The notes below the pieces were generated by a model. That model did no database searches. It saw nothing but the letters and a program-made list of their open reading frames with translations, and was not told the origin of the DNA. The position numbers and the translations under genes were made by a program. Shown here one piece after another: positions 9,550 through 19,176 of a stretch of DNA of 20,242 bases. Every line of letters starts with the position of its first letter. Position 1 is the stretch's first letter. The DNA is from Didymodactylos carnosus (lineage: Eukaryota; Rotifera; Eurotatoria; Philodinida; Philodinidae). The stretch covers positions 1-20,242 of the forward strand of contig CAJNOQ010003452.1 of the NCBI GenBank assembly GCA_905250885.1, given 5' to 3'.

Positions 9550-9988
9550 TCTGGATCCAGTACTGTACAATACAAGCTATATAGCACAAAAAACAATAAA
9601 TCAGATGATGGAATATTCAATTCTATGGAAGAAACCCATAAATATCGTCAAAAACCATTGGTTACAGAGGGGAACTCATCTACCAAAATAGGCAAATCAA
9701 TAGGCGAAGAAACATTGAACCAAGTCAATGTGTTGAACTTATTAGGTTTCTATGTTGATTCAAGGCTATCATTCAATACACACATTAAAGAAATGTTATC
9801 TAACTAAAGTAAAACTAAATATTTCAAGGTTAAAATATGTTTCTGGATCAAAAACATTCTCGTTAATCGGCAGACAATTGATTTTTAATGCTTATCTGCT
9901 CTCTTCCGTGCTACTACTTTATGTTATTTGGCCGCTGTTATGTGACATACTAAGGCATACGACTGAGGCCAGAAACCGTCAGCTGTAA
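9550..9988 (+). pseudogene. LINE ORF2 relic (RT thumb region)
   Basis: Two overlapping frames together read like the segment that follows the catalytic domain of a Jockey/R1-like reverse transcriptase. The first frame (to 9807) ends NLLGFYVDSRLSFNTHIKEM, and the second (from about 9800 to 9988) continues KVKLNISRLKYVSG and LIGRQLIFNAYLLSSVLL. A single frameshift at about 9798-9806 separates them. The LGFxxDSxLSFxxHI motif is shared in kind with the LINE at 2869-8358 (KYLGLILSYTLNW), but the sequence differs, so it is another family. No endonuclease, FADD box or end is present; it is a short internal fragment. Confidence 0.7.
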
Positions 9989-10358
9989 AGGGTGCGACTG
10001 AAATACTGCCCCTCTCCGTATTTTCGCAATATCCCGGTCAAGGTTGATCGTCAAGTCTCAGTCTGCTTTTAAAAAGATTCCTCATTCAATTATCTACATA
10101 TCGAAACAATCTACAAACAACAAAATATATTGAACATTTCTTTAGATATTATAAGAATAAAAAAGATATAGAGAGAATACGGGAAAGCCAAGTCAATATC
10201 GATTACTTTCAAATCCAAAGCACAACTAAAAAATTTTTTTGATTTGTTGGACAAAACCAAAGTTTTTTCAAAAATACTTCTTAAAAGCTCTATCGCTAGA
10301 TGCAGTTTTCAACGTAAATTTCCGAACATTATAATTGGCTGAACAGAAAATGGGTTGC
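9989..10358. other. Non-coding stretch
   Basis: No gene or clear element end. It may hold further eroded LINE sequence after the relic at 9550-9988, but no frame supports this. Confidence 0.4.
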
Positions 10359-10524
10359 GGAACTTTGCCAACAAGAATTTTGCCAATAGCTTAATCAGAA
10401 AGCTGTCAGCTATTGGCAAAGTTCTTTATAAGAAATTTTCCATTTGTTGGCAAAGTTCTTTTTCAGAAAGTACTTTAATTAATTAGTAATTAAAAATAAA
10501 TTTGAAAAAGAACTTTGCCAACAA
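10359..10524. repeat. Cluster of four GAACTTTGCCAA modules forming nested hairpins
   Basis: GAACTTTGCCAACAA occurs at 10360-10374 and at 10510-10524; reverse-complement copies occur at 10411-10424 and 10444-10458. The pair 10444-10464 and 10504-10524 is a perfect 21-bp stem. TTGCCAATAGCT (10380-10391) pairs with AGCTATTGGCAA (10408-10419). The whole is about 165 bp, AT-rich between modules, non-coding. It looks like a tiny foldback element or a solo palindromic repeat. Confidence 0.7.
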
Positions 10525-10753
10525 GAATTATACACGCTTTTCATACTGCTATGAAAGAGAGAAAAGCTAAAAAGAAAAAGTTAATGACAAAAACAAAGTT
10601 GGACAATTCTAGACCTATTTCGAACATGGCAGAAAAATGTTGTCTATACACATATTTTAGCCTTACATAAACTCTTGTCAAAAATATAAAAGAAAAGTTA
10701 ACTTCGACTTGACAACAGAAACAAAATAAAATAAAAGTGATCATACAGTAGAT

Positions 10754-11368
10754 TAGGCATGCAACGGTTACGGTTAATTAACCGCAAATAAGCAGTCGAA
10801 CGGTTGACCGTAACCGTAAATAACCGCTTTATAACCGCTTATTGTATAGCTGGCTTTTAGCTCTTTGATGTTTGTTTACATTAGAAGTAGACAAGGACAG
10901 TCGTTACCCTGACGTTTTAATGCTTCTGCTATAGTAATACAGATACAGTTCAATCTTGTGTGGTACTCAAGTTCGTTGGATGAAATGCTGAGATTCATGC
11001 TGAAAAGGTCATAGATTTTGTTTAAAAAAAGTCGAATTATTTCTGACAAACAGCGTGAATTTCTCAGATAACACATGAGAATCACTTGTTCATGGGCTAA
11101 AATTGAATAAAAATCACGAATTTCCAAGTGGTTTCATTGATGAGATATTCGCCAACGCCGCCACTTAACAGCTGTTTTTGTACAGCATAGCGTAAACTGT
11201 CACTATAACAGATGCTTAAAACGTCAGGACAAAGATCATCCTTGTCTACTTCTGATGTAAACAAACATCAAAGAGCTAAAAACCAATATACCCTAATCTG
11301 TTATAAAGCGGTTATTTATGGTTACGGTTAATCATTCGACCGGTTATGATCGGAGACGGTTGTGCCTA
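10754..11368. mobile_element. hAT-like MITE (615 bp) with 8-bp target duplication
   Basis: CAGTAGAT at 10746-10753 is repeated at 11369-11376. Between them the element starts TAGGCATGCAACGG and ends CCGTTGTGCCTA-like in inverse, the TA-GGC type ends and 8-bp duplication being typical of hAT elements. The inverted arms are long, about 200 bp, with conserved blocks such as CTCTTTGATGTTTGTTTACA (10861-10880, partner at 11256-11275) and AATAACCGCTTTATAAC. The subterminal part is rich in GGTTA/TAACCG words in both orientations, candidate transposase-binding sites. The centre encodes no transposase. Confidence 0.85.
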
Positions 11369-11503
11369 CAGTAGATGCGTGATGTAAAATGAAAAATAGA
11401 ATTGAAAAAGTAGATAAAAGTAAAGATATGAATCACGAAGTGACAGTATGATAAAGTGAGAACTATCTTATTTCTCTCTATTCTTACCGTCGATCATTTT
11501 TTA

Positions 11504-11527
11504 TCTGTCTATTTCAGAATAGACAGA
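11504..11527. repeat. Perfect short hairpin
   Basis: TCTGTCTATT (11504-11513), loop TCAG, AATAGACAGA (11518-11527). Ten base pairs and a four-base loop. No role can be assigned. Confidence 0.6.
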
Positions 11528-11589
11528 AAAAACAATAAAAATACGACGACTCTTGTTGACACTCTCAGAGAGTGGCAATAGCCATTCCT

Positions 11590-11653
11590 TATCCAAAAAG
11601 TACCTCGGAGTTATGGTCTTAAGTATCTATGATAAAAGTTTCAGCCAGATCAG
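11590..11653 (-). repeat. 63-bp inverted repeat, right copy
   Basis: Reverse-complement partner of 9279-9341, with one base of length difference in an A/T run. Confidence 0.8.
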
Positions 11654-13541
11654 TTTAAACTATAGGAGGATCATAACGTAGTCAGATGAGACATATTTTA
11701 CTTTTTTGAAGTTGCACTATAGTTAAATACTATTATTAGATGAAGCTTTTAGTAGAATGTTTATAACCTTTTGCTGACACATTTCTCAACTTCGCGGAAC
11801 ATCTCATTTTGAAGACAGCGCTTTACAAGATTTCATATTCAGATTTTTCTTCTGTCCTACAGAGAACAAAAAAATCTTATAAATTCAAGCTCTCGAAGTT
11901 TTGTGGAGTCAGGTGTCATAACAATCTTATAACTTTTGATAGAAAGGTCGTAACCAGTATGGAGGCATCTCATTTTGTAGAGAAATGTTTGCTTCATATC
12001 TGGCTATATCTTAAAATTGTAGTTTTCTCTGAAAAAGTGAGGGATCTACCCTTGATCTGAGGAAGCGTTCTTCGTTTAAAAAGTTCGATCTTTTCAGGTT
12101 TTGCAAGCCGGCTTTAACATCGGAGTCTCGAGCACCTCTAATTTGGGTGAAAATTTTTTAATGCCCAATCATTAAACGTATAATTCATAAAGAAATTTTT
12201 TTCAGACTGAAAATTATTAAAAACTTTGAGAAAACTATGCTATATTCGATTTGCGTCCCGAAAAAACGGTTTCAAGTTCCATCCACAGTGGGGAACAACC
12301 TGGACACGCAAAAAACAAAAATGCACTTTTGCAAGATTCAAATAGCAGGTCATATACTTCAGCAAACCGTCTATCCTTTTGCTACTGGAAGTTTTTTTCA
12401 TAAGTGTCACGGTTAACCAGATGACGTAATTCCAAAGTCTAGCTCGAAAATCTTCGTGCTGTAAAAAACGATCTTCTCGTGGACAAAGCAGAGGACATTG
12501 AGTTATGAATTGGACATATTCTGAAACTAGAACTTTCAGACTATCAATCCATAAAAAAATTTGTTTTTCTTAACCCTTCCCGTATGGAAAAATGCTTTTT
12601 CTTTCTCCGCTACGTGTTTTCCGAAGAGCGGTCCACAGTTTAGTGAGTTTCCCGAAACTTTCCACAGTCCAAACTCGATGAAATTTTTGATGTTGATCTA
12701 TATATATTACATTGATACCGTTAGCGCGAATTAGCGCGCACAACACCGAACGGAGTTGCGAATTTTCGAAATCATCTCGTTTTTCCACTTAGTTTCCACT
12801 TTTTCACCTCAGAAACATTTTTATTGAAAAATAAGGTGAGATTCGGAATCAGCGCAAAAACTGCATCAAATGTTGTGTCTTTCAATGCTACTGGAGTAGT
12901 AAATTTGTAACCGTCATGGTGTTCATCGCGGAGCCCAAAAAAACTAACATTTCAGAGCATTTTTTGTGCAATGACGTTAAACTAAAATCGCCAAACCGAA
13001 TATGTGGCAGCTTAGGGACTTGGCTGATACCAAAGAAAAAAAGAGCCAAGGGGTGGTGAGCTCTTAGCAGAATAGCGACTAGTTTTTACTCAGTCTTATT
13101 GAAAAGGGCATGTGAAATAACCTATACAAAGAGTTAGCTTGTATTTTGCGAACAAAAGGGTTTTCTAGATACCCAGCTCTCTGAAAAACCTTGTGGAACG
13201 TCCTGAAAGCATTTTCTGTTATTAGATCTGAAATCAGGATACTCGAAAACCTATCAATAATTATCTCCTCGAGAAAATATGCATTTTTTAAACCGTTTTG
13301 GTCCCTGGAAACAGAGGGATTTCTGAAAAATCCGGTTTGACGGGTTTTTGACCTCTAAAAAGTGTTACATTGGAAACATCGTATTAGAAAACCTATTAAA
13401 AGAGTGTTTTGAGTTTCGCGAACTTGTGTAAAACCTAATGTCCACGTGCCTAGTGAAAATTCCCCACTGTGGTCTAACAAAAATTGATGAATAGGTTTAA
13501 AACATTTTCGATACTTTACTTGAAGTACCACATATTGGTCG
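11654..13541. other. Long non-coding stretch with diverged repeats
   Basis: No credible gene. It contains the word ATTTTGTAGAGAAAT (11972-11986) shared with the foldback element at 14684-15213, a segment at 12815-12875 similar to 8950-9004, and a weakly similar pair at about 13110-13150 and 13390-13425 (ACCTAT...AAAGAGT...TTTGCGAAC/TTTCGCGAAC). A TTAA followed by CCCTTCCC at 12570-12580 resembles a piggyBac-type end but has no visible partner. Confidence 0.45.
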
Positions 13542-14066
13542 TTATATACACGTCAGATTCAGATCTTGTCTACACCAACTGCCCATTCTACACTGTGACC
13601 CATTGTAGAGAAGGTTTAAACAAGTTTGACCATTCCAGAAGGTTCCCAACGGATACTGACATGTTCCGCTTGAGCAGATGAGAGATCGATACTGTTCACG
13701 TAGGCCACACGTTTGATTATAATTAAAATACTAAGAAGACCTGTGGAGCAGTGCGCTGATTCTTGATGACACTGATGCGGATGCGATCGTAGCTGTTGTA
13801 TAATCACTTTTATACAATTCACATTGTAATGTAAGAGAATCATAGTTGAATGTACGACAGTGAATATTGAGATTACACGACTGACCACAGGTTAAAAATG
13901 ATTCGACAGACAGAGTTATAAGAAGTTCACTTGGATTTTGTGGTTGAAATGTGATACCAGCACTTGTAAATTCAATATCAGATTCAAAACTAAATTGTGA
14001 AGAAACTGATGATAGTAAAATCAGAAGACAAATAACGATATATATGATTTTTGATTTCTCAACTTT
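13542..14066 (-). pseudogene. Secreted PAN/apple-like plus Cys-rich protein, broken
   Basis: On the minus strand one frame runs from 14066 to a stop at 13544-13542 with one internal TAG at 13733-13731. It begins with a hydrophobic signal-peptide-like stretch (YIVICLLILLSSVSSQ). A PAN/apple-like module follows with the C-x3-C-x5-C pattern (CGQSCNLNIHC), RTFNYDSLTLQC and ELY. After the internal stop comes a Cys-rich segment with six-residue-spaced Cys (SLICSSGTCQYP, GQTCLNL, SQCRMGSWC). No Met precedes the signal peptide: the frame is closed by a TAA formed at the TTAA site 14067-14070, directly followed by CCCTTAGGCGCC, so the start may have been cut off by an insertion. Secreted modules like this are frequent in rotifers. 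Partner and ligand are unknown. Confidence 0.6.
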
Positions 14067-14070
14067 TTAA

Positions 14071-14683
14071 CCCTTAGGCGCCGGGGTTTTTTAGGAAAAA
14101 ATGGAAATTTTTTCTTTCAAAAAATGTCCAATAGTTATTTAAATTCATATTCAAACGACGTAAGAAAGATACAAATTTAATTAACACTTCTTTAAATGAA
14201 GATGATAAAATGTTGAATATCATTCTTTTATCTAAACAATCATTATATTCAATCTTTATATTTGGCGAGGTGATGTGCTCAACACATCTATTAGATTATC
14301 GGATGTCTTCAGCGATATTTCTAGGAGTCTCTTTACACTGAGATGCTATGAGTAACTAACTGTAAAGTATACCGACCATATCATGTTCCTCGTCGATTGA
14401 GAACTTTGTCGACCAGTAGATCGCATGGTTTTAAACCAAACAAAATATACATCTAAAAAATGCATGACAAAAGAAGTTGAACTGATTTATACTTGTTTCA
14501 GTTGCCAATTGTGATCATGTTTGTTCTGTTTCCTTTATGTTTTCTCTATTGATTTTTGTGCACGTTATGAATTCAATCTCAGACATGCAGTGAATTAACT
14601 ATTAACATTACCACGATGAGTAGTACGTGTCGATAAAGATATGGCAATATATCAGCGATTGTTCGGTTTAAAAATCCTCAAAG
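14071..14683. other. Non-coding stretch, possible element end at left
   Basis: It starts with CCCTTAGGCGCCGGGG immediately after a TTAA, which looks like a piggyBac-type terminal repeat, but I cannot find the matching right end in the window. The rest is AT-rich and shows no gene. Confidence 0.35.
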
Positions 14684-15213
14684 CGGCTTGTTCAGCTAAC
14701 GGTCCACCTTTTGCGCTCATTTTCAAAAGATTATTGCAATAAAGCTACAAGCTAATCTAAAATTACAATCAAATGATTAAGTATATTAAACATTTCTCTA
14801 CAAAATGATAAGTATCTCTGCTCTGAACGTTGATTCCCTAAGAAAATACGGCTGTTGTACAAACAGCCCAAGATATCGCTTTTGGAGCTAGCTGAAAACT
14901 GTGTCTAAAACAGTGAAGACGCGCAGTCGAAAATTTAACAAGTATACCAGTTTGTAGAAAATTGTTTGCTCTATAAACTGGTATGCTTGTTTAATTTTTG
15001 CCAGCCCGTCTTCACTCTTTTAGACACGCTTTTTGGATAGCCCCACACCATCTGTATTTTCATAGGGAATGAATGTTCAGAGCCGAGATATCTATCATTT
15101 TGTAGAGAAATATTGAATCTACTGAATTATCTAGTTGCAATTTTAGATTAGTTTGTAGCTTTATTGCAATAACTAAATGAGCGAAAAAAAGAGACCGTTA
15201 GCTGGACAAGCCG
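14684..15213. mobile_element. 530-bp foldback element (long inverted repeat)
   Basis: The whole element is one imperfect palindrome. The left arm starts CGGCTTGTTCAGCTAACGGTC at 14684, and the right arm ends in the complement with one change, finishing at 15213. The arms, about 260 bp each, meet in a near-perfect stem at 14943-14984 (ATACCAGTTT ... AAACTGGTAT) around a 22-nt loop. AAG lies on both outer sides (14681-14683 and 15214-15216), a possible 3-bp target duplication. No coding capacity. The superfamily cannot be named from the ends. Arm divergence is perhaps 15-20 percent by eye. Confidence 0.8.
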
Positions 15214-15456
15214 AAGGGTAAATGGAGAAGTGAATGGCATTTTTAATCACAATATTTCTTTTATGTAAAAGGCACGCGAAAAGAAGAAGTGAAGCACTGT
15301 AAAAACCTCTCGTTTGATTTTAAATTAAATATTAAATAAACAGTATGAGCATGCAATAATATTCTTAATCATCAAAACATAGAGAGACAGAGAGAGACTA
15401 GTGATCATAAAAAATATAATGTTTAAAATCAGAACAGGGTGACACTTACAGTTATT
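15214..15456. other. Upstream region of the LamG membrane gene
   Basis: AT-rich with a short purine run (GAGAGACAGAGAGAGAC at about 15380). No TATA box can be named with confidence. A TTACAG at 15446-15451 just before the start ATG could be a splice acceptor of an untranslated upstream exon. Confidence 0.35.
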
Positions 15457-18400
15457 ATGCCCACAATTATAGTTACTGCTGCAGGAAACACGGCCGAGAA
15501 ATCAACAGCAGGAAAGCATGGCGGTACTACGACGACTGTTACTACTACTTCCGCGGTTACGAAAGAAACTACAGCTACTAAAGAGAATACCAGTCATCAT
15601 CATCGTATTTCAAGAGTATCGCGACGCTCATTACGAAAGTCGGTAGGTAGTGAGAAATCAATTTTGTTCTCTTGTATGTAACATTTAGAAAAGCACTGTT
15701 GAACATCTTTTTGTTTTTCCAGGATACAGCTGTTATAGCTGATACTGCTGGCACTACTACCAGTGCTCAATTAACACGAGAAATGGGCTATAGTACAATT
15801 ACTACCACTAATTTAGTGAATGAAACAACGACTAATCATCTACAGCCAACACCGCAAAATCATCATACTTCTATTACAAGAGTATCTAGACGATCATCGA
15901 TCTCAATACGAAAGTCGGTAAAAGGAAAAATCAATTTTTTTGCTTTTCGCAGGCTCTCTACGCCGTTACCACCGAAAGTCAAACAAGTAATTTCTTCTTT
16001 TGTTTTCCATAGATGGAGGAGGATGTAGCTGCTACGCCAATTACCACAACACCAACAAAATTAAATGATATTATACTGTTAAGTAATAATAATGAGTTAA
16101 CATATGGTGTTGGTACACCACCAGCACTACGAGGAACTCCAGCAGCAACAGCAGGAGGAGCAGAAAGAGACGTATGTGCAATGAAGACTGCATCTAACAC
16201 TCACGCACATGTCGTTTTCTATTTACAGACGATAGTAAAAACAACTTCACGAAACAGTAGTTGTCACCGACAGCAGCGGCAGAGGGTAGTATTTCCTTAA
16301 CTTTGTTCGCAACAAACGGACTTTTCTTGCTCATTTATACGACTGTTGCAGGACGATGACAGCCATTCACTTTCTTTGAATAATAACAACTCAAGTTCAA
16401 ATTTTAAAAAGAAGAACGGGCAGTCACCACCGCCCGCACGCACATTCACCACAACTACAACAACTAAAAAAGTTACCAAAGTATTCTCATCCGAATAAAA
16501 GTTGTAGTTACGATGGTTTCTCTGCTTTTCGTTTGTGCTTAGAAAAATTATTCAAACCAGAATTCTAAAACAAAATTATCATCAGAGTCAGCATCATCAA
16601 AAGAGTTGAAAAAGAAAGTTTTACGAGACCGTCTCAAAGATAACGATAAAGTTAAAAACCAAGCAACAAAAAACATCCGACGGTAAGCTTTCTTCGTAGA
16701 ATAGCAGCACTAATAACTCGTCCTAATACGATATAATGTTGTCTTTTAAGGTTATTCAAATCATCTACATTGTGTTGTTGTGCTACAATCACTGGATTAT
16801 TAGTAGCTGGATTAATAGGGGCCGTTGCAGCAGTAATAACCTTAGCACGTCCAGCAGGTAAATGAGAAGAGAAGGTGAAAAGTAAAAACGTTTTCCTTGA
16901 CTAGCACCATTGTTTTCGTTTAGCAGCTTCAACAATGACCACAACTATAGCGCCTACTTTAACTATTACAACAAACACAACTATAGCGCCTACTTTGACT
17001 ATTACAGCAAACACAACTACTACAACAGGAAGTACTTCGCCGGCGACAGCGGCTACTACCACCAGTTCAACCATTACTATCACCACAAGTAAGTGCAAGA
17101 TGATAAAAAACCTTTAAAAGGAGTAGAGAGGTTCATTTTTATGGTCCATATAGGTACCACATCGACGACAACGATAAGAACAACAACGACCTCTACTACC
17201 ACTACAAGTAAGTAGCGTCACGAACAGAATCTGAACTACGAGAGGAAAATCCTTGTGAGTATTTGCAACGAAAATTCATAGGACTCCGTTAATCCAAAGC
17301 CATAGCACTATTTTGTTGAAAAAAAACAATTTTTTTACCCGACGCTGTTTCAGATCAATAGAAAACTAAATTCCGTGTAAATGAGTGATCTCATCGGTGA
17401 AGATTGTGCGACCTTTTCGTACGGAGAATAGTCTTCAAAAACGTATCAAAGTTATTGAATAATTTCCAATACGTTGTTTCCAATTCTTATAAGCTATCAC
17501 ATGTACTACCACTACTATTACCACCACTACCACAACGGCAACGACGACTACTACTGAGAGTAATTATAGAACCCGAAACTGGAAAGAGTGGACATTTAAT
17601 TTTTGTGATTCAAATTTGTATTCTAGGTACCACAAGCACCACTCTAACATCAACATCAACTACGTCTGCGACAACAACGACAACCTGTAGTCCTGTATTC
17701 TCCAATTCAAATTTAGTTGCCTATTTTCCGTTGGATTCATCACCATCCTATCTGACTGATGCGAGTGCAAGTTTAACAGCAACGGCTAATGGAGTAACTG
17801 TTGTAGCAGGTGAACGTAATCAGTCATTATCATTCACAGGCGTTATCGATTCATATTTTCAAGTTTCGGGACTTACGTCACTTGGTACGCCAAATACACC
17901 ATTTTCAATTTCCCTATATATCAATCCAAACGCTTTGGCCGGTACAATTGTACACATATCACAGCTTCAGAGTGGTAAGTATTTGACAATGACTTTTCGA
18001 CGCATATATAGGCTTTAGAGCCATTTTTAGGTGTGCGTTCCCTTTGCACGACTGAGAGGTGTCTAAAAGTCAGTATGTCTTACCGTCTTCTAGGTACAGG
18101 CGCTTGGTGTCTCCCGTTCATTGGTTTTGCTTCAACACAACAACTTGCCGTACAAATTTGGGGTGGTTCAACAGCTGACTATGCACTTGGACCTATACCA
18201 CCGGTGAATTCGTGGACACATGTTGTACAAACGTGGAGCACCAGTTCCGGTCTAAACATCTATATCAATGGTTCTTTATATGGTACGAATTCTGGTGCTA
18301 CAGCCTATGGTGCAAGCGGTGTTGACGATTTTCTAACACTTGCCAGTACATTGCAAGCAATCCCATATCCAGCTAACGGTTGTTCAACAACAGGTGTTTT

Positions 18401-18497
18401 AGGTGGATTAGGGTATTACAATGGATATGTAGATGAATTGAGGATTTATAGTAGAGAACTGACAGCTTTGGAGGTTTGTGCACTTGCAAAATATTGA
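15457..18497 (+). CDS. Type II membrane protein with Thr-rich linker and C-terminal LamG domain (12 exons)
   Basis: Proposed exons: 15457-15642, 15723-15917, 16013-16171, 16229-16285, 16352-16480, 16543-16682, 16751-16857, 16924-17088, 17154-17207, 17494-17559, 17627-17974, 18094-18497. All introns are GT-AG, mostly 57-95 bp, and the total of 2010 nt reads open for 669 residues. Residues 1-289 are Ser/Thr-rich and basic, with a duplicated SRVSRRS...RKS motif ending exons 1 and 2. Exon 7 gives one membrane helix (about 296-321, CCCATITGLLVAGLIGAVAA) preceded by Lys/Arg-rich sequence, so the N-terminus is probably cytoplasmic. A Thr-rich, mucin-like linker (325-440) leads to a LamG/concanavalin-like domain (about 446-669) with LVAYFPLD, WTHVVQTW, INGSLYGT and YVDELRIYSREL. 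It is likely a cell-surface carbohydrate- or protein-binding protein. There is no N-terminal signal peptide. The exon 10 acceptor (after a 286-bp intron) is the weakest point; ligand is unknown. Confidence 0.78.
16941..17012 (+). repeat. 36-bp coding tandem repeat, two copies
   Basis: Units 16941-16976 and 16977-17012 differ at two positions and encode two 12-residue Thr-rich repeats (TTIAPTLTITTN type) in the linker of the LamG membrane protein. In-frame repeat growth of this kind changes linker length without breaking the protein. Confidence 0.85.
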
Positions 18498-18858
18498 CAA
18501 TGAGATGAAATGAATTACTATAGCGTCTGAGTGCGTGTAAAAAAAGGCGACGAACTTTTTAAAATCAAAAATAGAAACGAAATTTGATGGAGATGTGTCT
18601 TTTATACAATAATTATATTTTTTATTAAAAGACTGACAAAACTTGAGACGCCTGTAAATATTCAAAAAAATCATTTTCGTTCATTCTTTTATTATGTCTG
18701 ATATTTTTTTCTATATATTATTCTATACATCGAAGAGAGAGAAGAGAGATGATTCTCATAAGCGTAAACTTGCCGTTTGTCTCTCTTTTTTTTCAAAACC
18801 AGTTGCTATGAGAACATCTTAATGTTAATCACCTTCTGCGAGCAATGTAACTGCTCAT
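18498..18858 (+). other. 3' flank of the LamG gene
   Basis: An ATTAAA at 18624-18629, 127 bp after the stop, is a plausible polyadenylation signal. A purine-rich run (about 18733-18749) and a pyrimidine-rich run (about 18779-18796) follow. No gene. Confidence 0.4.
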
Positions 18859-19176
18859 ATGATACCAGTTAACATTGATATGACTATTTTAATAAGTAAT
18901 GGCAGAACAAATACAAGTCCAAAGATTTTAAGAAAAATTAAAAATATTAGAATTAGAGATGACAAGATTATAATATCGCTTAATGACCAGAGTATTACCG
19001 GTCCAAATCCATTATCGTTTATAAGAAATAGCCTTGCTAGTGATAACAGGATTAATACGGTATCAATAATAATGCAAAATCAAGTGCTACAATGCAAGCA
19101 TATTTCTTGTCAACTAAAACTTGTGCAGTCTTTGGTGCATTTGATAGAAATTCTAAATTCTGTTAATTTTTGCTAA
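18859..19176 (+). CDS. Unrecognised open frame, 105 codons
   Basis: It opens with an ATG and runs 105 codons, rich in Ile, Asn, Ser and Lys, as expected of AT-rich DNA. There is no signal peptide, membrane helix or motif I can name. It lies between the LamG gene and the Penelope-like ORF and could be a fragment of that element's 5' region, an exon of another gene, or chance. Confidence 0.2.
   Translation: MIPVNIDMTILISNGRTNTSPKILRKIKNIRIRDDKIIISLNDQSITGPNPLSFIRNSLASDNRINTVSIIMQNQVLQCKHISCQLKLVQSLVHLIEILNSVNFC

Noticed and set aside
10541-11127. Minus-strand frames 10541-10744 and 10876-11127
   Set aside because: The first is low-complexity AT-rich sequence; the second lies inside the hAT-like MITE arms and centre and has no transposase motif.
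12570-12788. Minus-strand 72-codon frame and TTAA-CCCTTCCC element end
   Set aside because: The frame has no motif. The supposed terminal repeat has no partner in the window, so an element is not supported.
15918-16012. Splitting this intron into two with a small exon at 15953-15986
   Set aside because: It would need introns of about 35 and 26 bp, shorter than all others here; one 95-bp intron fits better.
16482-16500. Stop codon after KVFSSE as the end of the upstream gene
   Set aside because: A GT donor at 16481 and a CTTAG acceptor at 16542 give an in-frame continuation through the transmembrane exon, so a single gene is preferred, though two genes cannot be fully excluded without cDNA.
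16901-17117. Tyr/Asn-rich and Val-rich frames opposite or out of phase with the Thr-rich exon
   Set aside because: They are alternative readings of the ACA/ACT-rich repeat of exon 8; only the Thr-rich phase joins to neighbouring exons at GT-AG sites.
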